Below, piece after piece: positions 7,318 to 16,703 of a DNA stretch of 64,000 nucleotides. The stretch is from an uncultured Sphingomonadales bacterium. Lineage in GTDB: Bacteria; Pseudomonadota; Alphaproteobacteria; Sphingomonadales; Sphingomonadaceae. Where the stretch lies: contig CALCBC010000009.1 of the NCBI GenBank assembly GCA_937898525.1, positions 37,749-101,748 of the forward strand, given 5' to 3'. Made by a program: the position numbers and the translations under genes. The notes below the pieces were generated by a model. It was not told where the DNA came from. It did not search any database and worked only from the letters and a program-made list of their open reading frames with translations. How positions within the stretch are numbered: the stretch's first letter is position 1; each line of letters begins with the position of its first letter.

Positions 7318-8334
7318 TCAGCGGCCGCCCCCGGGCGGACGCGCTCCCGGGGGAGGCCCGCCCGCGGGCGGGCCGAACGGCCGCGGCTCTTCGCCCGGAG
7401 GCGGCGGCGCACCCATGATCAGCACTGCCGGCTCGCCCTTGAGCTCGCGCATCGCGACGAAGATGTTGTTGAGCGAGCGCGTCTTCGGCGAGCTGCCGTA
7501 CTCGAGGCCCGGCTTGAGCGCCTCGTCGGTATAGGGAGCCATCGCCGGATCGTTGGCGAAATACTTGTCGTAGGCCTGCTGGTAATCGAGGTCCTCCGCG
7601 ACGGCCCGCTTCGCAACCTCGACAATCTTCTGGGTATAGGCGAGGTACCGCTCGAGGCCCGCCCAGGTATTCACGTGCCCATGGCCCTCGACCACCTTGT
7701 CGATCCCGGTCAGCGTGCGCACGAGGCCGCCGACGGTCTCCGGCGTGGCGACCATGCTGCCGCCCGAGCCGGGGTCGATCAGCGGGCCCATGTCCCACGC
7801 CATCACGTCCCCCATCAGCAGGACCTTCTCCTGCGGGAACACGACGAAGGCATCGCCGTCGGTATGCGCGGCGCCGAAATAATAGAGGTCGATCTGGTCG
7901 CGGCCGCTGCCGAGCGTGAGCCGGTCGTCGAAGCTCTGGCTGACCTTCGAGTTGTTCGGCATCGCTGCCATCCGCGCCGCGGTATTCGCCTGGACCACGA
8001 CCTGGACCTTCCCGTCGAGCGCGGTGTCGATCTCGTCGTTGCTTCCGAGGTGGTCGGGGTGCGAGTGGGTGTTGATGATCATCGTCACCGGCTTGTCGGT
8101 GAACTCGCGCACCTTGGCGAGGATCGCCGCACCGTTGTTGCCGAGCTTGGTGTCGACCAGCACCACGCCATCGCTGCGCACGAAGGCGGTGGTGTTCCCA
8201 CCGGCGCCGAAGATCTTGTAGACGTTCTCGGAGACCTTCTCCGTCTCGCCGATTCCCGGCAGGCCCTGCGCATAGAGGCCCGCGGCGGCAAGGCCGCCTG
8301 CGGCGATCGTTGCCAGGATTGCGATCCGCTTCAT
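7318..8334 (-). CDS. Secreted metallo-beta-lactamase-fold hydrolase
   Basis: A periplasmic MBL-fold metallohydrolase of 338 residues. It has an N-terminal signal peptide (about 1-23), the zinc-binding motif HSHPDH within INTHSHPDHLGSND, further metal-ligand regions (FGAAHTDGD and VEGHGHVNTW), and a proline/glycine-rich C-terminal tail. The family includes beta-lactamases, quorum-quenching lactonases and SoxH-like proteins; the substrate cannot be deduced. Two starts are close together. The ATG at 8334 is chosen because GGAGG lies six bases upstream, while the GTG at 8340 abuts that sequence. It starts two bases after the stop of the hupE-like gene, so the two form an operon. Confidence 0.85.
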   Translation of the reverse strand: MKRIAILATIAAGGLAAAGLYAQGLPGIGETEKVSENVYKIFGAGGNTTAFVRSDGVVLVDTKLGNNGAAILAKVREFTDKPVTMIINTHSHPDHLGSNDEIDTALDGKVQVVVQANTAARMAAMPNNSKVSQSFDDRLTLGSGRDQIDLYYFGAAHTDGDAFVVFPQEKVLLMGDVMAWDMGPLIDPGSGGSMVATPETVGGLVRTLTGIDKVVEGHGHVNTWAGLERYLAYTQKIVEVAKRAVAEDLDYQQAYDKYFANDPAMAPYTDEALKPGLEYGSSPKTRSLNNIFVAMRELKGEPAVLIMGAPPPPGEEPRPFGPPAGGPPPGARPPGGGR

Positions 8335-8336
8335 TA

Positions 8337-9413
8337 TCACCCTCCGAAGAACACCCTCTCGACGAACCAGTAGGCGCCCGCCGCGATCACCACGGCCGAT
8401 CCGCCGACCACGATCGCCGGTTCCGTCCTCGGCCAGCGGCGGCGCACGAGCGCCAGCAGCGAGGCGACGACGAGGACGATCGCGAGCTGTCCCAGTTCGA
8501 CGCCGACATTAAACGAAAACAGCGACCAACCAAGCGCTTCTTGAGGAAGTCCGAATTCGCGCAGCACGCTGGCGAAACCGAAACCGTGCACGAGGCCGAA
8601 CGCGCCGGCGACCCAGGCGCGCAGATCGCGGCCTTGTTCCTTGCGTTGCAGCAGGTTGTCGGTCCCGACCACGACGATGCTGATGGCAATGGCGGGCTCC
8701 ACCAGCCACCCCGGTGGGTTGAGAATGTTCAGGGCGGCAAGGCTCAGAGTGATCGAGTGGCCGATGGTGAACGCGGTCACGATCGCGACCAGCCGGCGCA
8801 GCGATCCGCCGAGCAGCAGCAGGCCGATCAGGAACAGCACGTGGTCGGGCCCGATGGCGATGTGATGGATTCCGGAAGGGATGAACGTGCCCATCACCGC
8901 GAGCGCGCCGGCGGTCGTGCCGCGGTAGTAGGTCACCGGATCGCTCGTCGCCGAGAGGATGAACTGCTGGCGCAGGTCGCCGTCCTCGTAGATGTTGATG
9001 AAGGTCTGGTGGTCGGGGTCGGCCGGGAACAGGTTGGTATCGATCGACAGCGCGCCCTCGGGCTCGCCGGGAATGCGGAATTCGAGCTCGATGGCCTCGT
9101 TCGCGTCGACCACCGTCATCGCGCCCCACTCGGCTCGCGCGAACCCGTTCCGCTCGAAGGCGATGCGCGACGCGAGGTAGCGCTCGATCCGCGTCCGCTG
9201 CGCTTCGCGCACGACAGGGTCTAGCAGGGCCTGGGGATCCGCCAGCCCGAGAACGGGGGCGATGTCGGTCAGATGTACGCGAATCCGGCCGTCGACCGCG
9301 CCATCGCTCACTTCGAGGTCGAGATAGCTGAACGGCACCGGGTGCGCCGCTGCCGGCGCGGACAGCGCGAAAGCGAGGAGGACCGTGAACCAGCGTAGGA
9401 CGAGCCTGGACAT
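8337..9413 (-). CDS. HupE/UreJ-family membrane protein
   Basis: A 358-residue protein with a signal peptide (about 1-23), a periplasmic beta-rich domain (about 24-165) and five to six C-terminal transmembrane helices. The membrane part bears the HupE/UreJ motifs: HHIAIGPDHVLFLIGLLLL, AFTIGHSITLSLA and GLVHGFGFASVL, with histidines suited to nickel or cobalt handling. The family includes metal permeases linked to hydrogenase and urease maturation, but no such enzyme is in this window. The frame is open far upstream, but the ATG at 9413 starts the signal peptide and everything before it overlaps the glycine riboswitch on the other strand. It is co-transcribed with the MBL-fold hydrolase. Confidence 0.85.
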   Translation of the reverse strand: MSRLVLRWFTVLLAFALSAPAAAHPVPFSYLDLEVSDGAVDGRIRVHLTDIAPVLGLADPQALLDPVVREAQRTRIERYLASRIAFERNGFARAEWGAMTVVDANEAIELEFRIPGEPEGALSIDTNLFPADPDHQTFINIYEDGDLRQQFILSATSDPVTYYRGTTAGALAVMGTFIPSGIHHIAIGPDHVLFLIGLLLLGGSLRRLVAIVTAFTIGHSITLSLAALNILNPPGWLVEPAIAISIVVVGTDNLLQRKEQGRDLRAWVAGAFGLVHGFGFASVLREFGLPQEALGWSLFSFNVGVELGQLAIVLVVASLLALVRRRWPRTEPAIVVGGSAVVIAAGAYWFVERVFFGG

Positions 9414-9521
9414 CGGGGCGAACGTGTCGCCGCGCCGGCGTCGATTGGCAAGCACTTGGCGAAAGATCGTTGTTGGGCCATGATCGATTCGTTCAGCGGA
9501 GTCGCGAGGCTCCGGCCCCTG

Positions 9522-9708
9522 CCGTGGGAGAGGATCCGGCACCGACCGGATCGCCGAAGGAGCAACCGCCCCGGAATCTCTCAGGCGTAAAGGACCGCGG
9601 CGGGGTGAACGCTCTGGAAAGCGGGCGGCGGTATCGTCGTCCCACCGAAGGGGTAAGCGCGCGATCCCGCGGATCGTTCGCCAAGCTCTCAGGTTTCCCG
9701 ACAGAGGG
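9522..9708 (+). promoter_or_regulatory. Tandem glycine riboswitch (two aptamers)
   Basis: Two consecutive glycine aptamers lie directly upstream of gcvT. Aptamer I has P1 formed by CCGTGG (9522-9527) and CCGCGG (9595-9600), the core CGCCGAAGGAGCAA and the hallmark AATCTCTCAGG. Aptamer II has P1 from CTCTG (9612-9616) and CAGAG (9702-9706), with CACCGAAGGGGTAAG and AAGCTCTCAGG. A linker of about 11 bases separates them, as in cooperative tandem glycine riboswitches. It presumably turns on the glycine cleavage operon when glycine is abundant. No obvious intrinsic terminator follows, so control may act on gcvT translation. This element accounts for most of the 351-base gap between hupE and gcvT. 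Confidence 0.95.
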
Positions 9709-9764
9709 GGCGCCGGTGAAGATGTCCGCCGCGGGCATCGCCGGCCATGTCGGGGAATGCCGCG

Positions 9765-10871
9765 ATGAGCGACGAGGATCTCCAGCTGTTGCCGCTCGAC
9801 GCCTGGCACCGCGCCCGCGGCGGGCGCATGGTGCCGTTCGCCGGCTATGCGATGCCCGTACAGTTCGAGGGCATCGTCGCCGAGCACGAATGGACCCGCT
9901 CTCGTGCAGCTCTGTTCGACGTCTCGCACATGGGGCAGCTCTTCGTCTCCGGCGAGGGCGCCGAGGCCGCGCTCGAAGCGTTGCTCCCGATCGACCTCGC
10001 CACGCTCGAGCACGGGGCGCTGCGCTATTCGCTGCTGCTCGACGACAACGGCGGGATCATCGACGACCTGATCGTTTCGCGCTGGCGGCAGGGGTTCTAC
10101 CTCGTCGTCAACGGCGCCACCAAGCGCGGCGATGTGGACTGGATGCGCGAGCGCTTGCCGGGCGGGGTCACGCTGGAACTCCTCGAGGATCGCGCGCTGC
10201 TCGCGCTCCAGGGCCCCGCGGCTTTCGCGGTGCTCGAGCGGCACGCGACCGGCCAGTGGCCGCTGTCGGCGCTCACCTTCATGAGAGGTGGCCGGTTCGA
10301 GATCGCCGGGACCGCGGCCTGGGTCAGCCGCACCGGCTATACCGGCGAGGACGGGTTCGAGCTTTCCTTCGCAGCGACCGACGCCGAACGGGTCGCCGAC
10401 CTGCTCTGCGCCGAGCCCGAGGTGAAGCCCGCCGGGCTCGGCGCGCGGGATTCGCTCAGGCTCGAGGCGGGCCTGCCGCTCTACGGCCACGACCTCTCCC
10501 GCGAGACCGACCCCGTCACTGCGGGACTCGCCTGGTCGATAGCCAGTCGCCGCCGCGAGCAGGGCGGCTTCCCCGGCCACGCGCGCATCGCCGCGCTGCT
10601 TGCCGAAGGCCCCGCGCGCCGCCGCGTCGGCCTGTCGATCGACGGCCGCCTGCCCGCCCGCGAAGGCGCGCCGGTCCTGAATGGCGAGGCGGAGGTCGGC
10701 CGCGTCACTTCGGGCGGCTTCTCCCCCACGCTCGGGCACCCGATCGCCATGGCTTACGTTGACAGCGCGCACGCCCGGCCCGGCACCTTGCTCGCGATCG
10801 AAGTCCGCGGCCGCATGCTCGAAGCCAGGGTCGTGCCACTGCCGTTCGTCCCCCACCGCTATCACCGCTGA
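9765..10871 (+). CDS. gcvT: Aminomethyltransferase (glycine cleavage T protein)
   Basis: T protein of the glycine cleavage system (368 residues). It transfers the methylene group from lipoyl-bound aminomethyl on GcvH to tetrahydrofolate and releases ammonia. The folate-binding fold is recognisable: [25 protein letters not shown], the [11 protein letters not shown] segment and the C-terminal [14 protein letters not shown] prefer the ATG at 9765 because GGGGA lies eight bases upstream; an in-frame ATG at 9747 adds six residues without a good ribosome site. It is the first gene of gcvT-gcvH-gcvPA-gcvPB and follows the glycine riboswitch. Confidence 0.95.
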   Translation: MSDEDLQLLPLDAWHRARGGRMVPFAGYAMPVQFEGIVAEHEWTRSRAALFDVSHMGQLFVSGEGAEAALEALLPIDLATLEHGALRYSLLLDDNGGIIDDLIVSRWRQGFYLVVNGATKRGDVDWMRERLPGGVTLELLEDRALLALQGPAAFAVLERHATGQWPLSALTFMRGGRFEIAGTAAWVSRTGYTGEDGFELSFAATDAERVADLLCAEPEVKPAGLGARDSLRLEAGLPLYGHDLSRETDPVTAGLAWSIASRRREQGGFPGHARIAALLAEGPARRRVGLSIDGRLPAREGAPVLNGEAEVGRVTSGGFSPTLGHPIAMAYVDSAHARPGTLLAIEVRGRMLEARVVPLPFVPHRYHR

Positions 10872-10881
10872 GGAGCTACCG

Positions 10882-11256
10882 ATGACCCGCTTTTTCACCG
10901 AGGAGCACGAATGGATCGAGGTCGACGGCGACAGCGCCACGATCGGCATCACCGATCACGCGCAGTCGCAGCTGGGCGACATCGTCTTTGTCGAAGTCCC
11001 GAAGCCCGGCACCGTGCTGCGCAAGGGCCAGGAGGCCGCGGTGGTCGAATCGGTCAAGGCCGCGAGCGACGTCTACGCGCCGGTCAGCGGCACCGTCACC
11101 GAGGGAAATACCGCGATCGAGGACAACCCGGCGCTGGTCAACTCGGCTGCCGAGGGCGAGGGCTGGTTCTTCAGGCTGACCCTGTCCGACCCGACCGAAC
11201 TCGACGGCCTGATGGACGAGCCCGCCTACCGCGATTTCGCGGCCTCGCAGGGGTGA
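10882..11256 (+). CDS. gcvH: Glycine cleavage system H protein
   Basis: The lipoyl carrier of the glycine cleavage complex (124 residues, normal length). Lys59 in [16 protein letters not shown] is the expected lipoylation site, and the surrounding hammerhead fold is intact ([19 protein letters not shown]-like [14 protein letters not shown]). It begins ten bases after gcvT with GAGGAG upstream. It shuttles the aminomethyl group from GcvPA/PB to GcvT and electrons to lipoamide dehydrogenase, which is not encoded here. Confidence 0.96.
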   Translation: MTRFFTEEHEWIEVDGDSATIGITDHAQSQLGDIVFVEVPKPGTVLRKGQEAAVVESVKAASDVYAPVSGTVTEGNTAIEDNPALVNSAAEGEGWFFRLTLSDPTELDGLMDEPAYRDFAASQG

Positions 11257-11290
11257 CCGGACGAGACAGTGCCAGTTTGCCCCCGATCCC

Positions 11291-11320
11291 CGTCATCCCG
11301 AAACACGTTCGGGCTGACGG
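11291..11320. repeat. REP-like palindrome in the gcvH-gcvPA gap
   Basis: The gap between gcvH and gcvPA (116 bases) holds an imperfect inverted repeat, CGTCATCCCGAA facing TTCGGGCTGACG. The outer CGTCA/TGACG arms match those of the palindrome at 61.24 kb, so the two probably belong to one dispersed repeat class. Within an operon it could attenuate or stabilise the message. Confidence 0.55.
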
Positions 11321-11372
11321 AACATAGGGGTGCAGGACGCGCCCGCAGAGTTTTCGAAGGACACGATCGCTG

Positions 11373-12731
11373 ATGCGCTATCTTCCTCTGACCGACACCG
11401 ACCGCGCGGCGATGCTCGAGGTCGTCGGCGCCCCGTCGATCGACGCGCTGTTCGCCGACGTGCCCGAAGAGGCCCGCCTTGCCGGTCCGGTCGAGGGCCT
11501 GCCGAACCACGCGAGCGAGATGGCGGTCGAGCGGCACATGACCGCGCTCGCCGCGAAGAACCTCGCCGCCGGCAGCGTGCCGTTCTTTCTCGGCGCGGGG
11601 GCCTACCGCCACCACATCCCGGCGAGCGTCGACCACCTGATCCAGCGCGGCGAGTTCCTGACCTCGTACACGCCGTACCAGCCCGAGATCGCCCAGGGCA
11701 CGCTGCAGATGCTGTTCGAGTTCCAGACCCAGGTCGCGCGGCTCTACGGCTGCGAGGTCGCCAATGCCTCGATGTACGACGGCTCGACCGCGTGCTGGGA
11801 GGCAGTGACGATGGCTCGCCGCGTCACCCGGCGGAGGAAGGCGCTGCTCTCGAACGGCCTTCATCCGCACTACGTTTCGGTGGTGCGGACCATGGCCGGC
11901 TTCACCGAGGACGAGGTTGCCTACACGCCGCCCGCGCTCTCGGTCGAGACTGACCTCGAAGCGCTCGCCGCGGCGATCGACGACGACACCAGCTGCGTCG
12001 TCGTCCAGTATCCCGACATCCTTGGCCGCATCGCCGACCTCGCGCCGCTGGCCGAAGCCGCGCATGCCAGGGGGGCACTGTTCGTCGCCGTGGTGACCGA
12101 GCCCGTCGCGCTCGGCGCGATCCGCTCGCCGGGCGAGATGGGCGCCGACATCGTGGTAGGGGAGGGACAGTCCCTCGGTGTCGGGCTGCAGTTCGGCGGC
12201 CCCTACCTCGGCCTGTTCGCCACCCGCGAGAAGTTCGTCCGGCAGATGCCCGGACGGCTGTGCGGCGAGACGGTCGACGCCGAGGGCAAGCGCGGCTTCG
12301 TCCTCACGCTGTCGACGCGCGAGCAGCACATCCGGCGCGAGAAGGCGACGAGCAACATCTGCACCAACTCGGGCCTCTGCGCGCTGGCCTTCTCGATCCA
12401 CCTTACGCTGCTCGGCGAGAAGGGCCTGCGGCAGCTGGCCGGGCTCAACCACGCCCTGGCCTGCGCCGCCGCCGAACGCCTGTCGCGGGTACCCGGCGTC
12501 GAGTTGGTCACGCCGACCTTCTTCAACGAGTTCACCCTGCGCCTGCCGCGCGAGACTCGTCCCCTCGTGCGCGCGCTCGCCGACCGCGGCGTGCTCGCCG
12601 GCGTCTCGCTCGGGCGGCTCTATCCGGACGGCGACGGCCGCGAGAACGGGCTGGTGGTGGCGGTGACCGAGACGGTCACGGCGGAGGACATCGAGGCCTA
12701 TGCGTCCGCTCTCGAGGAGGTGCTGGCATGA
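11373..12731 (+). CDS. gcvPA: Glycine dehydrogenase (decarboxylating) subunit 1
   Basis: N-terminal half of the split P protein of the glycine cleavage system (452 residues). With GcvPB it forms a PLP-dependent glycine decarboxylase that loads aminomethyl onto GcvH. Family features are [14 protein letters not shown] at the start, [41 protein letters not shown] and the closing glycine-rich [17 protein letters not shown] lies 12 bases before the ATG. The stop overlaps the start of gcvPB as ATGA, so the two subunits are translationally coupled. Confidence 0.96.
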   Translation: MRYLPLTDTDRAAMLEVVGAPSIDALFADVPEEARLAGPVEGLPNHASEMAVERHMTALAAKNLAAGSVPFFLGAGAYRHHIPASVDHLIQRGEFLTSYTPYQPEIAQGTLQMLFEFQTQVARLYGCEVANASMYDGSTACWEAVTMARRVTRRRKALLSNGLHPHYVSVVRTMAGFTEDEVAYTPPALSVETDLEALAAAIDDDTSCVVVQYPDILGRIADLAPLAEAAHARGALFVAVVTEPVALGAIRSPGEMGADIVVGEGQSLGVGLQFGGPYLGLFATREKFVRQMPGRLCGETVDAEGKRGFVLTLSTREQHIRREKATSNICTNSGLCALAFSIHLTLLGEKGLRQLAGLNHALACAAAERLSRVPGVELVTPTFFNEFTLRLPRETRPLVRALADRGVLAGVSLGRLYPDGDGRENGLVVAVTETVTAEDIEAYASALEEVLA

Positions 12732-14374
12732 CCGTCAACCCGGGCGGCTGGCGCCCCGATGCGCCCAAGGTCGAGGCCGGCAGCACCCTCACCTACACCG
12801 GCAACCGCGCACTGATGCTCGAAGAGCCGCTGATCTTCGAGATCGGTACGACCGAGACAACGGGCGTCGATTTCTCCCCCCTCCCCTTCAGGGGAGGGGT
12901 GGGGGGGGAACAGGACGGAGCCTTGAGGGCTTCCGATAACCCCCTCTCCCAATCCTCTCCCCTGAAAAGGAGAGGGCCGACGGATCGCCTCGGCGGCCTG
13001 CATCGCGCTGTACCGATCGGTCTCCCCGGCCTCTCGGAACCCGAAGCCGTGCGCCATTACACGCGCCTCTCGCGGCAGAACTACGCGATCGACCTCGGGC
13101 TCTTCCCGCTCGGCTCGTGCACGATGAAGCACAACCCGCGCCTGAACGAGAAGATCGCGCGCCTGCCGGGCTTCGCCGACCTCCACCCGCTCGCGCCGAT
13201 CGACACCGTGCAGGGCGCGCTCGCGGTGATCCACGAGCTCGGGCACTGGCTGGTCACCCTGACCGGCATGCACTCGGTGGCGATGAGCCCCAAGGCCGGC
13301 GCACACGGCGAGCTGTGCGGCGTGCTGGCGATCCGCGCCGCGCTCGAGGCGAAAGGCGAGGGCCACCGCAAGACGATCCTCGTTCCCGAGAGCGCGCACG
13401 GCACCAACCCGGCGACTGCGGCCTTTGCCGGCTATTCGGTCGAGGCGATCCCGGCGACGGCGGAAGGCCGCGTGGACCTCGCCGCGCTCGAGGCCCGCCT
13501 CGGCCCAGACGTCGCCGGGGTGATGATCACCAACCCCAACACCTGCGGCCTGTTCGAGCGCGACATGAAGGCGATCTCCGACGCGGTCCACGCCGCGGGC
13601 GGATTCGTTTACTGTGACGGCGCCAACTTCAACGCGATCGTCGGCCGCGTGCGGCCCGGCGACCTGGGCATCGATGCGATGCACATCAACCTGCACAAGA
13701 CCTTCTCCACCCCGCACGGCGGCGGCGGTCCGGGGGCGGGGCCGGTGGTGTTCTCCGAGGCGCTCGCGCCGTTCGCCCCGCTGCCGTTCGTCGAGAAGAC
13801 CGCCGAGGGCACCTACCGGCTGGTCGAGGAGGAGACGGTCGCCCACCGCCACAGCGACAGCTTCGGCCGGATGACCGCATTCCACGGGCAGATGGGCATG
13901 TTCACCCGCGCGCTTGCCTATATCCTCAGCCACGGCGCCGACGGGCTGCGGCAGGTCTCGGGAGACGCGGTGCTCAACGCCAACTACGTGCTGCGCAGTC
14001 TGGAGGACGTGCTCGACGCGCCGTTCGCGGCGGCGGGGCCGTGCATGCACGAGGCGCTGTTCAGCGACAAGGGCTTCGCCGAAGGCTTCTCGACGCTCGA
14101 CGTCGCCAAGGCGCTGATCGACGAAGGTTTCCACCCGATGACCGTGTACTTCCCGCTGGTGGTCCACGGCGCGATGCTGGTCGAGCCGACCGAAACCGAG
14201 AGCAAGGCCGCGCTCGACCAGTTCATCGGCGCGCTGCGCCGCATCGCCGAGCGTGCCCGCGCCGGCGATCTCTCGCTCAAGGCCGCGCCGGTCGAGGCGC
14301 CGCGCCGGCGGCTCGACGAGACTCTCGCCGCGCGGCGGCCCAGGCTGGTGTGGACGGAGCCCGGACCGGCCTAG
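12728..14374 (+). CDS. gcvPB: Glycine dehydrogenase subunit 2, with an inserted repeat-encoded segment
   Basis: C-terminal, PLP-binding half of glycine decarboxylase (548 residues). The cofactor lysine lies in [20 protein letters not shown], and the catalytic region [13 protein letters not shown] [13 protein letters not shown] is intact. Unusually, residues about 49-84 are encoded by a palindromic intergenic-type repeat. Relatives go directly from a TGVDLP-like segment to RLGG with fewer than ten residues between, whereas here about 36 extra residues rich in Gly, Pro, Ser and Arg intervene without breaking the frame. The insert precedes the conserved [10 protein letters not shown] segment, so the active site is probably unaffected. 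The gene starts inside gcvPA (ATGA) and its TAG overlaps the convergent esterase stop. Confidence 0.93.
   Translation: MTVNPGGWRPDAPKVEAGSTLTYTGNRALMLEEPLIFEIGTTETTGVDFSPLPFRGGVGGEQDGALRASDNPLSQSSPLKRRGPTDRLGGLHRAVPIGLPGLSEPEAVRHYTRLSRQNYAIDLGLFPLGSCTMKHNPRLNEKIARLPGFADLHPLAPIDTVQGALAVIHELGHWLVTLTGMHSVAMSPKAGAHGELCGVLAIRAALEAKGEGHRKTILVPESAHGTNPATAAFAGYSVEAIPATAEGRVDLAALEARLGPDVAGVMITNPNTCGLFERDMKAISDAVHAAGGFVYCDGANFNAIVGRVRPGDLGIDAMHINLHKTFSTPHGGGGPGAGPVVFSEALAPFAPLPFVEKTAEGTYRLVEEETVAHRHSDSFGRMTAFHGQMGMFTRALAYILSHGADGLRQVSGDAVLNANYVLRSLEDVLDAPFAAAGPCMHEALFSDKGFAEGFSTLDVAKALIDEGFHPMTVYFPLVVHGAMLVEPTETESKAALDQFIGALRRIAERARAGDLSLKAAPVEAPRRRLDETLAARRPRLVWTEPGPA
12873..12979. repeat. Palindromic repeat inserted in frame inside gcvPB
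   Basis: About 107 bases of intergenic-style repeat lie inside the coding sequence. A nine-base-pair hairpin is formed by CCCCTCCCC (12878-12886) and GGGGAGGGG (12891-12899) with a TTCA loop. A second is formed by CCTCTCC (12954-12960) and GGAGAGG (12969-12975). Similar CCCCTCCCC modules occur between genes at 22.95 and 63.84 kb. Boundaries are approximate. Confidence 0.8.
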
Positions 14375-15582
14375 CGGAACAGCCGCGGCGCGAAGTCGGC
14401 GAGGTAGCGGCGCCAGTTGATCCAGGTGTGGCCGCCCTCGCTCTCGTTGTAGACGTGGGCGATGCCGTACTTGTCGAGCATTGCCCGGGTCGGCGCGACG
14501 GTGCCGTAGAGGAAGTCGTCCTTGCCCATCGCGTAGTAGACGAGGTCGAGGTCCTGCGCGGCCTTCCGGAGCGCCGCGTCGTTGGCGGCCTCGTAGGCGG
14601 TGACCTCGGCCTGCCCCTGCATCCCGAGGCCCATCGAGAAGATCCCGATATGGTCGAACAGCTCGGGGTGGGTCAGGCCGAAGCGGATAGTGTGCGAACC
14701 GCCCATGCTGAGCCCGGCCATCGCCCGGTTCTCCTGGTCGGCGAGAGTGCGGAAGCTCGCGTCGATGTAGGGGATCAGGTCCTTGATCAGGTCGTCGCCG
14801 AAGTCGGTGTTGGCGAGCATGTTGCTGCCGGGCCGGTCGGGCGTGTGGCCGAACGGCATGACCACGATCATCGGCCGCGCCTTGCCCTCGGCGATCAGGT
14901 TGTCGAGGATCAGGTGGGCATGGCCGACACTGGTCCAGCTGTCGTAGCTGTCGCCCGCGCCGTGCACGAGATAGAGCACCGGATAGCGCTCGGCGTTGTT
15001 CATGTAGCCGGGCGGGGTGTAGACCATCGCTGCGCGCTTGTGCCCGAGCGATTCCGACCAGTACTCGATCTTTGAGACCGCGCCGTGCGGCACCTCCTTC
15101 CTCCAGGTCTGGAATTCGCCTTCCGGCCCCACAGGCTCGAAGGTCGAGTTGGTGCCGACGCGCTCGTGGCTGAACGCGGTCCCCTGCGGATCGGGCACGC
15201 GCACGCCGTCGACCTGGAAGTTGAAACGGTAGGTGTCGGGCGGGACCGGGACAGCGGTCGTCGCGGTCCACAGCCCGGTCGCATCCTTCGTCATGACCAG
15301 GCCGCGGGTGGTGCCCGGCTGGAAGCCCGTCGGGATCGCCTCGTCGATGTCGTTGCTCGTCACGCGCACCTCGTGCGCCTCGGGCGCGCAGAGGCGGAAG
15401 GTGACGCGGCCGTCGGGCAGCTGCTCGACCGATTTGTAGGGCGCCGGCGCGGTGAAGAACCCCTGTGGCAGGCAGCTTTCCGGCTGTGCGGCGGGCGCAG
15501 GCTGGGCGGATACCGGAAGCGGCACCGCGCCGAGAGCGAGGGCGGCCGCGGCAAGGGCGGCAAGGCGAGCAATTCTGGTCAT
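14371..15582 (-). CDS. Secreted CE1/esterase D-type esterase (feruloyl esterase-like)
   Basis: An exported serine esterase of 403 residues: signal peptide (about 1-26), an N-terminal beta-sandwich of the glycogen-debranching E-set/CBM48 kind (about 50-150, with the DTYRFNFQVDG segment), then an alpha/beta-hydrolase of the esterase D/CE1 family. Ser292 in GLSMGGS is the nucleophile, VHGAGDSYDSW forms the oxyanion region, and the catalytic His lies in EGGHTWINWR near the C terminus. This two-domain layout matches xylan-associated acetyl or feruloyl esterases, which fits the flanking xylan genes. GGGGAGAG precedes the ATG. It follows the LacI regulator with an ATGA overlap, and its stop overlaps that of gcvPB. 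Confidence 0.85.
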   Translation of the reverse strand: MTRIARLAALAAAALALGAVPLPVSAQPAPAAQPESCLPQGFFTAPAPYKSVEQLPDGRVTFRLCAPEAHEVRVTSNDIDEAIPTGFQPGTTRGLVMTKDATGLWTATTAVPVPPDTYRFNFQVDGVRVPDPQGTAFSHERVGTNSTFEPVGPEGEFQTWRKEVPHGAVSKIEYWSESLGHKRAAMVYTPPGYMNNAERYPVLYLVHGAGDSYDSWTSVGHAHLILDNLIAEGKARPMIVVMPFGHTPDRPGSNMLANTDFGDDLIKDLIPYIDASFRTLADQENRAMAGLSMGGSHTIRFGLTHPELFDHIGIFSMGLGMQGQAEVTAYEAANDAALRKAAQDLDLVYYAMGKDDFLYGTVAPTRAMLDKYGIAHVYNESEGGHTWINWRRYLADFAPRLFR

Positions 15583-16673
15583 GCATCTCTCCCCTGAAGC
15601 CGGCGCGTGCTTTCGCGCTCGACGATCGTGCACGTAAGCCGTTCGATGCCGGGGGCCGGGCGCTCGCCGGCGCTTGCCGCCGCGACCAGCATCGCCGCCG
15701 CGCGCCGGGCGAGCTCGGCGGTCGGCTGGCGGACCGAGGTCAGCGACGGCGTGGTCAGTCCCGCGAGCGAGGAATCGTCGAACCCGGCCACGGCAAGGTC
15801 GCCCGGCACAGACAGTCCGAGCCTGGCCGCAGCGCGCAGAGCACCGGCGGCCATCGAGTCGTTCGCCGCGAACAGCGCGGTCGGCCGCCCGGGGCGCTGC
15901 AGCAGCCGGGCGGCCTCGCGTTCTCCTGAGGCGGCGAAGAAGTCGCCCTGACCGATCGCCGCGCTGGCATCGGGACACCCGGCGATCGCCGCTTCGAACC
16001 CGCGGCGGCGTTCGGCCGCGGCGAGGTGATCGGGCAGCCCGGCAACGAACGCCAGCCGGCGGTGCCCGTCGGCGAGCAGGCGTTCGGTCAGCGACCGCGC
16101 GGCGGCGAAGTCGTCGACCGCGAGGCAGGTGCCTCGCCCCGGATCGGCGCCGGGCATCAGCCGGACGTAGGCGGTGCCGCGGCGGTCGAGTAGGTCGAGC
16201 AGCCAGCCGAGGTCGCACAGCGGCGGGACCAGCACCACACCATCCGGCGAAAGGTCGTCCAGCAGCGCCCCGGCCACGGCAGCGGCCCGGCGACGATCGC
16301 CGTAGCTCAGCATTTCGAGCACGAGGTGGAAGCCCGCGGGCCGGCAGGCCTGGGTGCAGCCGGCGATCACTTCGCCGATGTACTCCGGCACATGCGCGCG
16401 CCCGCCTGGCACGGGGTCTTCGCGACTCCCGGCGAGCAGCGCGATCGCGTAAGTCCGGCTGGTCCTGAGCGCCCGCGCGGCGCGGTGCGGGTGGTAGGCG
16501 AGGTCGGTCATCGCCGCCTCGACCGCTTCGCGCATCGCGGCATTGACCCGGCGGTCGCCGTTCATCACCCGGCTGACGGTCTTGAACGAGACCCCCGCCC
16601 GCGCGGCGACGTCCTTGATCGTCGGCCGTCGCGCCGCGCCGGCAGTTTCGCGAAGCTCCTCGTCAGCCGTCAT
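15579..16673 (-). CDS. LacI-family transcriptional regulator 1
   Basis: A sugar-responsive repressor of 364 residues. The helix-turn-helix TIKDVAARAGVSFKTVSRVMNG (about 18-39) is followed by the hinge helix HPHRAARALRTS, and then a periplasmic-binding-protein-like sensor domain ending around the GFDDSSLAGLTTPSLTSVRQP segment. It is transcribed with the CE1 esterase (ATGA overlap) and divergently from a GH3 gene. A perfect 16-base palindrome of LacI type lies in the gap between them, so it probably controls both directions. The inducer is presumably a xylan-derived sugar, inferred from neighbours only. Confidence 0.9.
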   Translation of the reverse strand: MTADEELRETAGAARRPTIKDVAARAGVSFKTVSRVMNGDRRVNAAMREAVEAAMTDLAYHPHRAARALRTSRTYAIALLAGSREDPVPGGRAHVPEYIGEVIAGCTQACRPAGFHLVLEMLSYGDRRRAAAVAGALLDDLSPDGVVLVPPLCDLGWLLDLLDRRGTAYVRLMPGADPGRGTCLAVDDFAAARSLTERLLADGHRRLAFVAGLPDHLAAAERRRGFEAAIAGCPDASAAIGQGDFFAASGEREAARLLQRPGRPTALFAANDSMAAGALRAAARLGLSVPGDLAVAGFDDSSLAGLTTPSLTSVRQPTAELARRAAAMLVAAASAGERPAPGIERLTCTIVERESTRRLQGRDA

Positions 16674-16703
16674 TTGACAAGCCCAGTCCCCCGCCGCAGA
16701 GTT

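Noticed and set aside
9414..10952. Extension of the hupE-like frame far upstream
   Set aside because: The extra residues overlap gcvT and the glycine riboswitch on the other strand and look like non-coding translation. The signal peptide begins at the ATG at 9413.
12698..15586. Very long leftward open frame of over 900 codons across gcvPB and the esterase gene
   Set aside because: It is antisense to gcvPB and in a wrong frame of the esterase. Its composition (Arg, Gly, Ala rich, no domain) is what high-G+C DNA gives by chance.
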